NCBI GenBank assembly: GCA_025399215.1
Contig: MU621135.1
Location: forward strand, 21,592-85,591
Origin: Globomyces pollinis-pini
Taxonomy: Eukaryota > Chytridiomycota > Chytridiomycetes > Rhizophydiales > Globomycetaceae
Direction: 5' to 3'
Length of the DNA: 64,000 nucleotides
Position 1 is the stretch's first letter; each line of letters begins with the position of its first letter. The notes beneath the pieces were generated by a model. The model worked only from the letters and a program-made list of their open reading frames with translations. It was not told where the DNA came from and did not search any database. Below, in pieces: positions 19,332 through 31,330 of the stretch. The position numbers and the translations under genes are program-made.

Positions 19332-20411
19332 ATGAAGACCAAAGAAAGTGAGGTTGAAAAGATTCCCATTGAAATCTTGTATTGGATCATCAAATACTTG
19401 ACAATTCATGATTTTCTATCCTTCACACAATCTTCAAAATCCTTCAATTCACTTTGTTTTACAACCCAACACTTGAAGCAACTTTATGAATCCAAAGTAT
19501 TATACAAGAAACCAAATTTATTCAAACAATTTTTATTGAATTCAAAACATTTAAATTATTTAGAAATTTTGAATTTTGCTATTCATTACAATTATTATGA
19601 TATCGTGGAATTGTTACTGGATGTTACTAATGTAGATCCTTCAATGGATGACTCTCAATTATTCATAGATGCTATTCAATTAAATCATACCAAAATTATA
19701 AACATCTTATTAAATGATAAAAGAATTAATCCTACTGCTCAAAATCATAGAGCTTTATTCATCGCTACTACATTGGGTATGAAGGATATTATAAACATAT
19801 TGTTAAAGGATGAAAGAGTGGATCCTACTGTTCTTGATAGTCATGTATTGACTATAGCAGCTTGGAATGGTCATCAAGATATTGTAAACATGTTGTTGGA
19901 GGATGGAAGAGTCGATCCTATAGCTCGAAATAGTAATGCATTAAAATGTGCTGCTGGGAATGGTCACCAGGAGATTGTTCAAATGTTGTTGAATAGAGTA
20001 AATCATTTTGATGGTGGTAATAATGCATTTATTACTGCAGTACAATATGGACAGAAAGATATGGTAAGAATGTTATTGGATGATACACGAATTGATCCAA
20101 CTTTCCAAAACAATGAAGCTTTGATAAGGGCTGTACGATTATCGGATAGAGATATGGTTTCTATTTTATTGGCAGATAAACGAATTGATCCATCATCACG
20201 TAGCAACGAAGCGGTAAGAATAGCACAAGAACAAATTATTGGAAATCGAGAGATTTTTCAAATGTTATTAGAGGATCCAAGAGTGACTTTGATTGATAAT
20301 ACACGTATTGATAGTGAATTTATTGATATTAACTCTTTGGAGAATGAATTCATTTCAATACCATCGTTCTTGGAGCAAAGTGATTACTACCTTGACTTTT
20401 TGAATCAATAA
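19332..20411 (+). CDS. F-box-like ankyrin-repeat protein
   Basis: Single exon, 359 aa. The N-terminus (about residues 8-50: VEKIPIEILYWIIKYLTIHD, FLSFTQSSKSFNSLC) has the look of an F-box. About seven ankyrin-type repeats follow from residue 70 to 330, with a recurrent unit: D-P-T/S ... A-L-x-x-A ... G-x-x-D-I-V-N-x-L-L-x-D-x-R-V/I. Examples are MKDIINILLKDERVDPT, HQDIVNMLLEDGRVDP and QKDMVRMLLDDTRIDPT. The spacing is about 33 residues. Family knowledge: F-box proteins select substrates for SCF ubiquitin ligases and ankyrin repeats bind proteins. The specific target is unknown. Codon use is like the neighbours. Confidence 0.75.
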   Translation: MKTKESEVEKIPIEILYWIIKYLTIHDFLSFTQSSKSFNSLCFTTQHLKQLYESKVLYKKPNLFKQFLLNSKHLNYLEILNFAIHYNYYDIVELLLDVTNVDPSMDDSQLFIDAIQLNHTKIINILLNDKRINPTAQNHRALFIATTLGMKDIINILLKDERVDPTVLDSHVLTIAAWNGHQDIVNMLLEDGRVDPIARNSNALKCAAGNGHQEIVQMLLNRVNHFDGGNNAFITAVQYGQKDMVRMLLDDTRIDPTFQNNEALIRAVRLSDRDMVSILLADKRIDPSSRSNEAVRIAQEQIIGNREIFQMLLEDPRVTLIDNTRIDSEFIDINSLENEFISIPSFLEQSDYYLDFLNQ

Positions 20412-20439
20412 ACCAAATGAAAATTTTCACTTTTTTTGA

Positions 20440-21218
20440 ATGGAACTATTTGAAGATATCAATGAATTTCTAACCAAAGTAAAATGATTAAAATGATTGA
20501 AATGAATTTAGTGTGGATATCCCAAATCATTAATTGATCCAACAATCATCAAATTAGATTCAATAGATCAATCTGATATCATGAATTTTTTAATGAAATG
20601 TCAATCACATTTAATTAACAAAAGTAAATCTATAATTCATAATGAAATCAATATAAAATCAAAGTTTTTAAAAAGAAAAAGGTTAGATATAAATCAAAGT
20701 AATTCATTGGAATTCACTACTCAAAATCATTGTGCTAGAACAAATCCTGCTCCATTAAATCGTAAAATACAAATGAAAAAAAATATTATTCATAATATTT
20801 CAAATGATTTAGATCGTTCAACTTTTCAAAAATTTGATAATACTAAACAAATGGTACATGATGAAAGAATCATCAATTTAGAATCTCATTTAAATTTACC
20901 AATAGGTATCATTAAAGATTAACAATTAGCAAAACCTGTTGCTATATCAGAACGTATTAAACGTATTGAAGATCGTTTAATTGAAATTGAATCACAATTC
21001 CCTACTTTTGCCGCTTTTTATTTTGATCAAGAATCTAAAAATTCGAATACAACTGAATCTCACTTTTTTGAATCCAAAATTCAAAATCCTCATTCTCGTG
21101 TTGATAGTATTCAAGTAATAGGATTGTTGTTTGATAGTAGTTGACTAAATCTCGTGATATTGAATCTAGAATTGATGAATTTAAAAGTTTGTTGGAAAAG
21201 AGTGTTCCTCTAGGATGA
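20440..21218 (+). CDS. MBIP-like protein (possible ATAC-complex component)
   Basis: Four exons: 20440-20478, 20512-20905, 20930-21114, 21141-21218; introns 33, 24 and 26 nt; 231 aa. It starts MELFEDINEFLTKCGYPKS. The C-terminal half contains RIINLESHLNLPIAKPVAIS, then ERIKRIEDRLIEIESQFPTF, and ends in a second short coiled coil, RDIESRIDEFKSLL. The pattern of NLE.HL, a kinked linker, then an RIK.IEDR..E.E helix resembles the conserved C-terminal part of MAP3K12-binding inhibitory protein 1 (MBIP), a scaffold of the ATAC histone acetyltransferase. The middle part is basic and low in complexity. The family call is made from memory of the motif only; it could be another short coiled-coil protein. 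Confidence 0.45.
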
Positions 21219-21353
21219 TGAACGCGTTCACTCCAATAATTTAATTTATAGTATTTCCTTTAAAATATTTTTATTTAAAATATGCATCATTGTTATAGTA
21301 TTTAATGTTGTAATAGTATTCTCGTGTTGATAGTTTTTTTGTTTGATTTTTTT

Positions 21354-22757
21354 ATGCTTTTCTCTTGGTTGAATGTGAATGAAATCAAAGCAACGAATAT
21401 GCAACAGTTACGATCAGATCCAACACTAAGTGATTGTACTATAAAGTATCATGATAAAATCCATCATTTATCCAAATTCTTTTTATCATGGAGATCAAGA
21501 TATTTTTATTCAAGTTTTAATACATTTCAAACTGATGAAATTGATTTATCAAATACAGATTTTAATTCAAATGTATTAGATGCTATCATTGAATTTATTC
21601 ATTTTACTTTTGATTTGGATTGTATTTTTATTTGGTTATTGAAGGGTCTTCCAATCAATCAATTATATGAAGCTTCTAAATATTTTCAAATTGATGAATT
21701 AGAAACTTTGATTTTAAAGGCATTTGATTTATTTCCTACTTCAACTGTTTTTACGAATTCAATCAAAAATCATCCAAAAAACATCCTGAACAATCTATTG
21801 AATGGTATCAACAATGATTCTAATAATTCCATGAATGGTATCAACAATGATTCTAATAATTCCATGAATGGTATTAAAGATAATTCCATGAATATCAACA
21901 GTAATTACATGAATGGTATCCAGAGTAATTATGACATCAAGAACAATTCCATGAATGGTATCAAGAGTAGGAATATTGACATTGATACTATTGTAAATAT
22001 TTTCAAATCTTTAGATGAATTAATATTCCAACCCGACATTCAAATTAAATTTCAATGGATTTTTGTAATGATTCAAATTCAAGAAATGAAATCATTACAA
22101 AGCATCTTGAATCAATTTCCACTATCTAATTTTGAAATATTATTTCAATTTTTATTCATTCAATTGAATGAACAAGAACGATTTCAAATATTTTTAAATT
22201 CATTTCAACAAAAATCTAAACAAGATCAAATGATATTAAGATCAAGATACCTTGAAGAATTTAATTTTTCAATGATTGATCCCAATATTTCATTTCAATT
22301 ATGTCAAAGTATTCCAGATTGTAAACAAGTTGCTATTTCAATGTATCAAAAACAAAGATTATATGATTCTAGAATGTATATAGGATGTAAAACGTTTTGT
22401 TTTAAATCCAGCAAGACTGAATGTGAATTTGAATTTATGATATCCGATTATAAATTTCAAATCAAATTGAAGGATGAATTTGATTGTTTAGGATATAAAT
22501 CTGTATTTTTGTATACCGATTGGAAATTGATACGACAACAACAAGAATTTTTAGAATTTGGATTTTATATTTATGAATTTAATGAAATGATTGGTAGACA
22601 AGAATTTAATGAAGAAAGTTTAGAATATTTAGAATTTTTTAGTCAAGAACGAATGAAAGAGGATGGATATGGTAATGTGATGGTATCTTTACAAGATTTC
22701 CAAGAAGGACAAGAGTATATATTAGCTATTCGAATGCATCTCCTTCCATATGATTAA
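21354..22757 (+). CDS. BTB/POZ-domain protein with Asn-rich repeats
   Basis: Single exon as read, about 467 aa from the ATG at 21354; an in-frame ATG at 21399 (MQQLRSDPTLSDC) is an alternative start nearer the domain. BTB features: SDPTLSDCTIKYHDKIHHLS, KFFLSWRSRYFYSSF, a helix with VLDAIIEFIHFTF, and INQLYEASKYFQIDELETLI, as in BTB folds that dimerise and often bind cullin 3. A low-complexity stretch at about residues 150-205 contains repeats of NGINNDSNNSM. The C-terminal half (about residues 330-467: RMYIGCKTFCFKSSKTECEF onward) looks like a beta-rich domain I do not recognise, possibly MATH/TRAF-like or PHR-like. Function unknown. Confidence 0.65.
   Translation: MLFSWLNVNEIKATNMQQLRSDPTLSDCTIKYHDKIHHLSKFFLSWRSRYFYSSFNTFQTDEIDLSNTDFNSNVLDAIIEFIHFTFDLDCIFIWLLKGLPINQLYEASKYFQIDELETLILKAFDLFPTSTVFTNSIKNHPKNILNNLLNGINNDSNNSMNGINNDSNNSMNGIKDNSMNINSNYMNGIQSNYDIKNNSMNGIKSRNIDIDTIVNIFKSLDELIFQPDIQIKFQWIFVMIQIQEMKSLQSILNQFPLSNFEILFQFLFIQLNEQERFQIFLNSFQQKSKQDQMILRSRYLEEFNFSMIDPNISFQLCQSIPDCKQVAISMYQKQRLYDSRMYIGCKTFCFKSSKTECEFEFMISDYKFQIKLKDEFDCLGYKSVFLYTDWKLIRQQQEFLEFGFYIYEFNEMIGRQEFNEESLEYLEFFSQERMKEDGYGNVMVSLQDFQEGQEYILAIRMHLLPYD
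21804..21869 (+). repeat. Two perfect 33-bp coding repeats
   Basis: The unit 21804-21836 is repeated exactly at 21837-21869 (encoding GINNDSNNSMN), followed by shortened copies to about 21960 with AATTCCATGAATGGTAT as the common core. A recent slippage or duplication in the BTB gene. Confidence 0.85.
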
Positions 22758-22821
22758 TATGATTTTATAATATCTTTCTATGATTAGTTTTAGTAATAAA
22801 GTAAATTTTTTATTTTTTTAA

Positions 22822-25800
22822 ATGACAGATCCTCGTCTTTTGATTGAAGATTATACCAATTCAGGAATCAATAAAACCAAATTAAAATTCAAATTAAAAA
22901 GAATTTATTTAGAGGTAAAATTATTAAATTAACAAAAAAAAAGTATGATCAACAATTTATTGGAATTCCTTACCCTTCTACTATTCTAGTAAAATATGAA
23001 CTAAATTATAATGATATCGATTTAAAATCTTACTTTCAATCTTTTGGTCATATTCAATTCTTACAAACTTTAATCTTTAATAATTTTAAATACGCTTCAA
23101 TCACTTTTACTAAAAAAAAATCAAATCATTCAAGAAGAGCTATATTAAAAGCTATAAATCAAAAATACCCTTTCATTATATCTGTAAAATTCGATTATCA
23201 AGGTATTCCTATATTTGTATTCTTAAAAAAAAAAAGGTTTAAAATATCAATCTTTAAAAGAAAAATTTGAAGCTTTAAATCCTATTCCTATATACCCTAA
23301 AACTAATTCAAATCTGGATTCAATGACTCTTCAAAATAAAAACTATACAGATAAAAGAAGTATCAATACAAAAATGATGGATCGTGTATCAACTAACTCA
23401 AACATGAATAATCGTGTATCAAATGACTCAAAAATGAATGATTCGAAAATTCATACCGAGAAAAGAATCACAGATATCAAAACACATACCAATAAAAGAA
23501 TCAATGATCATATGTCTAGTAACGACAGAAGCACTGATCGTGTATCAACTAACGAAACAAGCACTGATCGTGTCCCAATTAACGATACAAGAATCACAGA
23601 TGGTCGACGTACGTCAATGAACGATACAAGCACAGATCGTCGAACTAGCTTTGTTGGTAGATCTTTTGATAAAGAACGGCAATTTGACAATAGACGCCCA
23701 GATAGAAACGATAGATCATACACACGCGATACCAGAATACCAGATAGATCAGATAGACAAAGTTTTGATCGAGATCGATTACCAATCGACCGATTTGATA
23801 GAAATACAAGACCATTCGATAGAGATTATAGGGATTCAAGACCAATCATGAGAGATGGTAGAATGGATAGAAATGATGTTCGAGATTTTAGATATCGTTC
23901 AAATCAAATTCCAGAGATGATTGATCAAAGACATCGTCATTCTTATCATGAAAAAACTCCAGATTTTCTTTATGGTCGTGAGGATCGTAGATCGAATGAT
24001 GTATTTAGAAGAGAAAGAGACGATCGATTTTCAAGACCAGATAACAGTAGATCTCATTCAAATTTGAATCGACTTGATTCCAATAACGATTATCGTAATT
24101 CTAGTTTTCGTGGAAGAGAATCGTTTCGAAATGGTTATGGTGATGCTAGAAAACGTCAACCTTCCCGATCCCGTTCTCGATCAGTCAGTTCTTTTTCTTC
24201 TTCTACTAGTAGTTCTTCTAGATCACGCTCTGTTACATCTTCTAATTCATTCACCTCCAGTTCTCGTTCTGTAACCAGATCACGATCACCACCTCGAAAG
24301 TTTACTCAACAATCATCACGATCACCACCTCGAAAGTATACTCAACAATCATCACGATCACCACCTCGAAAGACTTTCAAACAATCACCTACACGAAAAA
24401 GATATATCCCTGATGCCCGAATGTCTAATGGATACCCGAATCGCTTTGAAGATCCACATAGGAAACGATACCCACCTTCATATGATTATCGAAGAGAAAA
24501 CACAAATAATCATGTACGCTCCGATTTGCCTTCACAGTTGGACAACCGTCGAAGATACTCAAAAGATATTTTACCAAAAGACAAGAATGAGAAAGAAGTC
24601 AAAGTGGTGGATGAGAAAACACAATTGATTGAAGGAGCTTTGGAATTGGTTATCAAGAATCTATCCCCTATTCTACTGCAAGATTTTACACGTCAGTATT
24701 TACATGCCATTGCAAAATCAGTTTGTGATACAAAAGCAACTCAACCATCTCTTAAACTCTCTTCCATTGTAGCAACCGTTAAATTACCACATATACCTAA
24801 TACACCCAATGACACCATCCCAAACGGAGATCTTAAGCGGGATGATGTTGAACATTTGGATGATCCATATCTGAACACTCAAAACAAGATTAAATCATTA
24901 CTACCTTCATTTAAGAAAATCAAACGATCTAGATTTCATTCCGATAGTAATGTATCTGATGTCGAATCGGAAAAGAAGTATTCTAGGGTTATATCATCGG
25001 ATTCAGATGAAGAATCACAAATTTCTAAACAAACTGATCATTCATTACCTTCTACTCCTATCCGAAATGATATGGTGAATCACGTATCACCTGAAAAGTG
25101 TTCACCAACTAAAAGCACTGTTGAGATTGTAAAGATGGAAATTGATAGAGAAAATGTCGAATCTAACCAAAGTGGGAATACTAATGAACGATCTGTATCT
25201 GTTATTGCAGATACCAGTGGTAGTGAAAGTGATCGACAAAGTGATCGACATGATGTTGAAGATGTCTCACTTTCACCTATTGTTCAACAAGAACCAGAGA
25301 TTTTTGAATTACCACCTGAAAATAGTATTCCAAGTTTGAAAACCAAAACCAAACTCAAGAAAAAGGCATTAAAGAAAGGCAAAGATAAGAAAACCAAACG
25401 TAAAAGAGGATTAAAACCTTCAAATTTATCTACATCTATTATTCCCAGCAATGTTGTATCTTGGACCAAACCTCAACGAGAACCTTTTAAATTTTTAGAT
25501 CATGTATTGACACCTACATTTACACAAGATGAAGATTCCGATACATCAATAGATTTCCAATTTGCAAATCAATATTTCCCACCATGTGATGAAGAAGATC
25601 TTGAATATTTGAAGCTAGCATGTCAACGAGAACAAGAAAGAAGAAGATTATCTCGATCCAAACGAACACGATTTTGTTTAGAATTATCACAAGAATCTTT
25701 TTTACAACTTTATCCGATTGATAAAATCAATCATGTAGATGATGATCCTATACCCGAATCACCCCTAAAGAATATTTTTGTAGATTTAAAAATCGAATCT

Positions 25801-26532
25801 GCTCGAACCATCAAATATCAAGATTATTTAAAGATCAAACCAAGTAAATATAAAAAATTATTGGATACCAAGAAAGAACAAGATATCAATAATTCCAAAT
25901 TATTTAATCATACCAAAGATAGTTCCAGAGCCGAACGAGTCAATCATCGATATGTATCATCAGCACTTGGATCTCAACGTAATGTATTATCTAGTGAACA
26001 TGCTGAAGCCATTAAATTCCAACAATTAAAAAGTCGAAAAAAACAATTAAGATTTGCACAAAGTCATATCCATGATTGGGGATTATTTGCAACTGAAAAA
26101 ATTGAAGCTCAAGAAATTGTAATTGAATATATTGGAGAAATTATAAGACAAAAAGTTGCTGATCATCGTGAAAAAATGTATGAAGCTAGTGGTATTGGAA
26201 GTAGTTATTTATTCCGAATTGATGAAGATATGATTATTGATGCCACCAAGCAAGGAAATATTGCTAGATTGATTAATCATTGTTGTGATGTAACTTTTAG
26301 TTTTTTAATTTTTTTTTTTTTTGTATAGCCCAATTGTAGTGCAAAAGTGATCAATATAGAAGGAACGAAACGAATTGTCATTTATGCTAATAGAGATATT
26401 TTGGAAGGTGAAGAAATCACTTATGATTATAAATTTCCAATTGAAGAAGATAAAATTCCATGTTTATGTGGATCCATTGTAACTTTTATCATTATTTTAA
26501 AATTATAGAATTGTCGTGGTTCCTTGAATTGA
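22822..26532 (+). CDS. SET1: SET1, histone H3K4 methyltransferase of COMPASS
   Basis: Five exons: 22822-22914, 22944-23202, 23237-26289, 26329-26478, 26509-26532; introns 29, 34, 39 and 30 nt; 1192 aa. It transfers methyl groups from S-adenosylmethionine to histone H3 Lys4 (family knowledge). The N-terminus holds an RRM-like region (residues about 30-120: [29 protein letters not shown]). A long Arg/Asp/Ser-rich disordered region with RS dipeptides follows. An N-SET-like part lies at about 850-930 ([15 protein letters not shown] onward). The SET domain closes the protein: [48 protein letters not shown] (joined across the 39-nt intron), EEITYDYKF, and post-SET CLCG...NCRGSLN. The post-SET ends three residues after CRG, as in Set1/MLL proteins. 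The 36-bp RSPPRK repeats are listed separately. Confidence 0.93.
24283..24372 (+). repeat. 36-bp coding repeat, two and a half copies, in SET1
   Basis: CGATCACCACCTCGAAAG plus TTTACTCAACAATCATCA (24283-24318) recurs at 24319-24354 with one change and as a half copy at 24355-24372. It encodes RSPPRK(F/Y)TQQSS in the RS-rich region. Confidence 0.85.
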
Positions 26533-26685
26533 TACCTGTTTTTTATTTTTTACTCTTTCAACCAAGATAAAAAGAACTATGAATTTGATACAAACTCAAA
26601 AAAAAAAAATCCTTAATTGCTAATATGTTAAAATTAATATATAAATATACTTGATAATTCCATCTTGTTTATTATTTTGAAAAGA

Positions 26686-29600
26686 TCAAGGAAATCTAAT
26701 ACTTGCTCTTGATTTATCCAATATTTCTGATTTAATTTTAGGATAATCAGGAACATGATTTAAAACCAAATGACAAATATCAATAGCATCAGTAAATCTT
26801 TTTGCTTTTAAATAATTAAAAGCTAATTTATAACCAATTGAAGGATTTTGTTGTCTATAAAGATCCCAACATTTTAAATAATAATCAGCAGCATCTTTAT
26901 AAGATTGTTCTTTTTCCATAATAAAACCTAAATATTCCCATGCTTTTGAACATGATAAATTGACTGTTGTTACTTTACGAAGTAATTCTGTTGCAAGATC
27001 ATATTTACCACCCTATTTGTTAACTTGTTTGGGGTTTTACTTGAATGTAGATATCAGCTAGTAATAACCAACATTTTTCTATATCATCACCAAATTCTCT
27101 TGTCCATTCCATTTTACTAACTCTCTTTAATTGATTTCTAGCCTAAATTTTTTTATAAATTAAAATGATGTTTTACTCTTGGAGTTTGTTTTAGTAACAT
27201 GAATGCAACTGATGTTCCCTATTATAATAAAAATTTGATTTTTGTTGATTGAATTACATAAATGGCGGGTATATAATCCCTTTCAGTATTGAGAATTTCC
27301 ATTTGAATTGTTATTGCCTTTTCAATTTCAGTAGTTTGTTTTGTAGATAATAATGCATGACATTCTAATATTTGAGTTTTAAGTGATTTTGGATTTTGTG
27401 GTAATTCCTATCATAAACAATATGAATGTTTTTAATTACTTTAATTAATTTATCTGCTGTTAATATTCCCATTAGATCAGTATCTGCATTTAAATCGGCA
27501 GTTGATTGACTGGTTTCAATAGCACCTTCTAATGCTTCTCCTCCTAATGTTTCTTCACCTGGATTCAAGAAAATTTCAATGAGATGATATAAAGCTCGTA
27601 CTCCCCATGTACCATCCCTTCTACAAATCGCAAATTCTTTTAAAGATTCATTCAAATTATTTATAAATCTAAAATATTAATTGAATTGTTCTATTTTCAC
27701 CTTAAATATAATCCTTTACAATAATGATATCCTGCACTTAATTTTGTATGTAAAGTTTTTTTATCTGATATTTCAAAGAATTTTGGAATATCTTTCAAAG
27801 TATTCATACGACGACATAAATCAATATAATTTGCTAATACTTCATAATTTGAAGGATATTGATCCAATATTTGTCGATAATGAAATAATGCTAATTGAAA
27901 TGATGATTTTTCACATAATACATCTGCTAATATTAAAGATGCTTCAGTTGATTCTGGATGAAGTTGTACTAGATTTGTTAATTGACTTTGTGCAGCAGGT
28001 AAATTGTTTTGTTTAATTTGTAATTTTCCAAGTGCTACCAAACTCTTAAACTTATTAAACTATGTACTTTTGTTTTTACCTTTATATGATTGGAATCATA
28101 TTGTGATGCTTCATTGTAATAAGCTGATGCTCTATCATAATCTTTTGAATTGTTTTCAGCTACTAATGCCATTTGATAACAAACATCAGCTATTTCACTT
28201 CGAATTTTTTGAGCTTCTGGACCAGATTCCTTCATCAATAATCTATAATGAACTTGGATAAATTAAATACCTTGATAGAATTTCTTTTGATTGCATAAAT
28301 GCTGTACTGGATTCATCAGTTAACCCCAAATGTACTGAATTCATACCCTTGATGAAGAATAATTTGGATTCTAATTCACTAGCAGTTTGACCTTTATTGT
28401 TAAAATTCATTCATTTTGAAATGATACCTTTTACATCTTCCAAAGCATCATCAACCACATCATTAGAATCTTCATACTTTTTCATTTTTTGAAGTAAATA
28501 AGCGAGTTCATATTGAAGATTTCGTTTTTCTGATGTGTTTGCTGAAATACCAGTTTTGTAATATGCAATTGCCTACATGATCAACTTCATTTGATGTTTA
28601 CTTTGGAATATTCATGCATCATAGTATATGTCTTGCCAATTTTACTAACAAAAACTGTATATGTTGGATAGGCATTATAAGCAGATTGATATACTTTAAT
28701 TGCTTCCTCTGGCTATTGATTGTCAATATATGTCAAAAAATACCTCAGTTATCTTGATGTAAGCATCTCCTAGTAAGATACAACTTTCCACCGTTGGACG
28801 ACGTTCTACTACTTCTCTAAAGCACTCTGCAAACCCCTTCCTGTCTTTCTTATGATTCAAGTAAATATCTGCCATTAAACTTCGAGCTTCCAGATAATTC
28901 CTAAAAAGTTGAGTCATTTCATCAATTACATTTCATCAGGTTTAATGGAACCCAAAATATCCAAGGCACCTTGAATATCATTACGTTTAAGTGATTCTTT
29001 TCCTTTTGTAATGATAAAGATATTCTCATTTGGAGTTCCTTTAAATAATCTTAAAGCTTCTTCCATAATTTTCTCAATATCCATCTAAAATCGTTAGATT
29101 TCATTTAAAAACTTGTACATTTAAACCTGCTTCAGCTTCCATACGAAACAAATACATTTGTCCTACTTGAGCAACTGTTGGAGATTTGTTCCATTCTTTA
29201 TGGAAATCAATCGCTAAATAGATTTAAAAAATTAAAACATACCTTTAATTGCTTCTTTAACGTTTGGTAAATTAAAAGATGAATTTAAAACTGTCAAGGC
29301 ATTATCATATTCTTTTAATCCAATAAAACATCTTGTTTTTAACAGGAAGAAATTGCATTCATGTCTAATATGAAAATCAAAACTAAGTGCCATTTCAAGT
29401 GCTGATAAACCTCCTTTAAAATTTTGATTTTCACAATTAATTTCAGCCAATAGTATAAATGCCTAAACATTAAAAAATTGATGATGAAATTACTTTGAAA
29501 TTTGACTTGTTCTTTGCAATACATTCTTCCAATTGTTTTTCAGCTAAAATTGGATTTCCAAGTGTCAAGTTTGTTTTAGCAGAGTAATAGAGAGCTTCTG

Positions 29601-31266
29601 TAGAGCCAGGTACAATTTTCAATAGTAACTGGAGTAAATCTCGAACAAGTTGTTGTAATTCATTATGGTCAACTATAATTTTTAATAATGACAATTGTTT
29701 ACCATTCAATTCAACGTTGATGAATCCAATGTGATCCATATAGTCCCGAACAATTGAAAGTAGTGTTTCCGGATTACAAATATGATAGAAGGTAGGAGAT
29801 ATTGAGATATCTTTTGTATTTTTTAACTGTAATTGAGCACATTCTTTTAAATATAATAGCCATTGATTAGTGTTTGATTTTCGTAAAGCAAGTGCCGAAT
29901 TTAAATACGATATGGAAACAGATTCACCAAAATTCCGTTGGATTTCATTGTACATTTCCAATTGCTCACTTGCCATTTGTAACTGTGATGAAAAGATCAA
30001 CCATCGAACAGTTCCTTACATTAGAATAGTTAAATACCTTCCAAGGCATCCAAATTTTGCGGATCTAAACTGGAAGCATTCTGATACATTGCTTTAGAGT
30101 TATCCAGATCGCCTAGTTTTAGAATAATTATGTGCATACCTTTCAAGAAATAGATATATCCTAATTCAGTCAAATAGTTGGCATTATTTGGTTTCATCTT
30201 GATGGCTTTGTTCATTATAAGTTGGCATTGACTTAAAATCATGTCATTTCTGTTACAGAGTCGACCAAAGGTTTGAGTTATCTCATATAGCAACTCGGTA
30301 TTTCCTGGTTCCAACCTATCAATCGCCTATTTGAACATCAAAATGATGTAAGGATTCACCTTAAATAGCGTTTCTAAATGATTTGAAGCTGCAGAATATG
30401 ATCCTTCCCAACAAATCTCATGCCAAACCAGCATCTTTAATCCATCCAAATTATCCGGACTCATAGCGATTAACGAATGACAAGAATCCAACAACTCATT
30501 CCATAATCCGTTTTCTAATTGTGTGTACATTTTTTCAACATATGCTGGAATAAATGTAGGGTAGTATGCGATAATTCGATTGCATACATCCAATGACGCT
30601 GTATACTTACGTTGACGTTTCAAGATCAACATTTTACCAAACATTCCCTAAAACGTTAATCCTCTTTAGTTTTACTTCAATATCTCGCATAGATTTTTCT
30701 AGCGCTTTTTCAAACCATGTTGTTTTATCATATCCATCCCCTAACAATTCTATCCAACCAAGTCCAGACAATGCAGAAATATTATTGGGATTTTTATTCA
30801 ATGCTTGTTTGAAGAATTTTATTGCTTCTGGTTGGTTTCCAACATGCCAACAAAACACTCCTGCAATAGTGAATGCTTTATCAGATGGATTCGCGTTAGT
30901 CGATGCAATTGTATATTTTGCTTGAATAGCTTGAATAGCCTCGTGGTCTTTGTGGATTAACTCCAGCTTTAATCTTACCTATGAATTTACAATTTTGATG
31001 AGCAAATAACATGGCTAAATGCCATATGTGAACAAAATCCCTTTTATCCTCTAAAACTGATAATTCTTGGATTGCTAATGTTGGATTTCCTGTATGCACT
31101 AATGCTACTGCCTTCCATAGTGTTAGAATTGGTTCTCCCAACAATTTTTTCAATTTTAACTCACAAAAGGATAGTACATGATGGTACCATTTTTTGGAAA
31201 GGTAGTAGCTGATCTGATCTATGTTAAAGTTCACTGGTTGTTTACATAAGCTTGATTTTCATCCAT
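26686..31266 (-). CDS. IFT139: IFT139 / TTC21, intraflagellar transport complex A subunit
   Basis: TPR superhelix of the IFT-A complex that drives retrograde transport in flagella (family knowledge). It starts MDENQAY at 31266, and after a 32-nt intron (31214-31245) continues [20 protein letters not shown], matching the TTC21 N-terminus. Further landmarks: [67 protein letters not shown], and the C-terminal signature [51 protein letters not shown]. About 20 short introns are visible. Three resolved exactly are 31214-31245 (32 nt), 30948-30978 (31 nt) and 30015-30037 (23 nt). The total fits about 1,320 aa, close to animal TTC21B. Not every exon border was worked out. Only 64 bases separate its start from the stop of the upstream dehydrogenase. 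Confidence 0.9.
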
Positions 31267-31330
31267 AGGTTAAAACGCGTCTGTAAATAAACAAAGAAAA
31301 ATTAGATTTAAATGATTTGACTTAGGTTTA

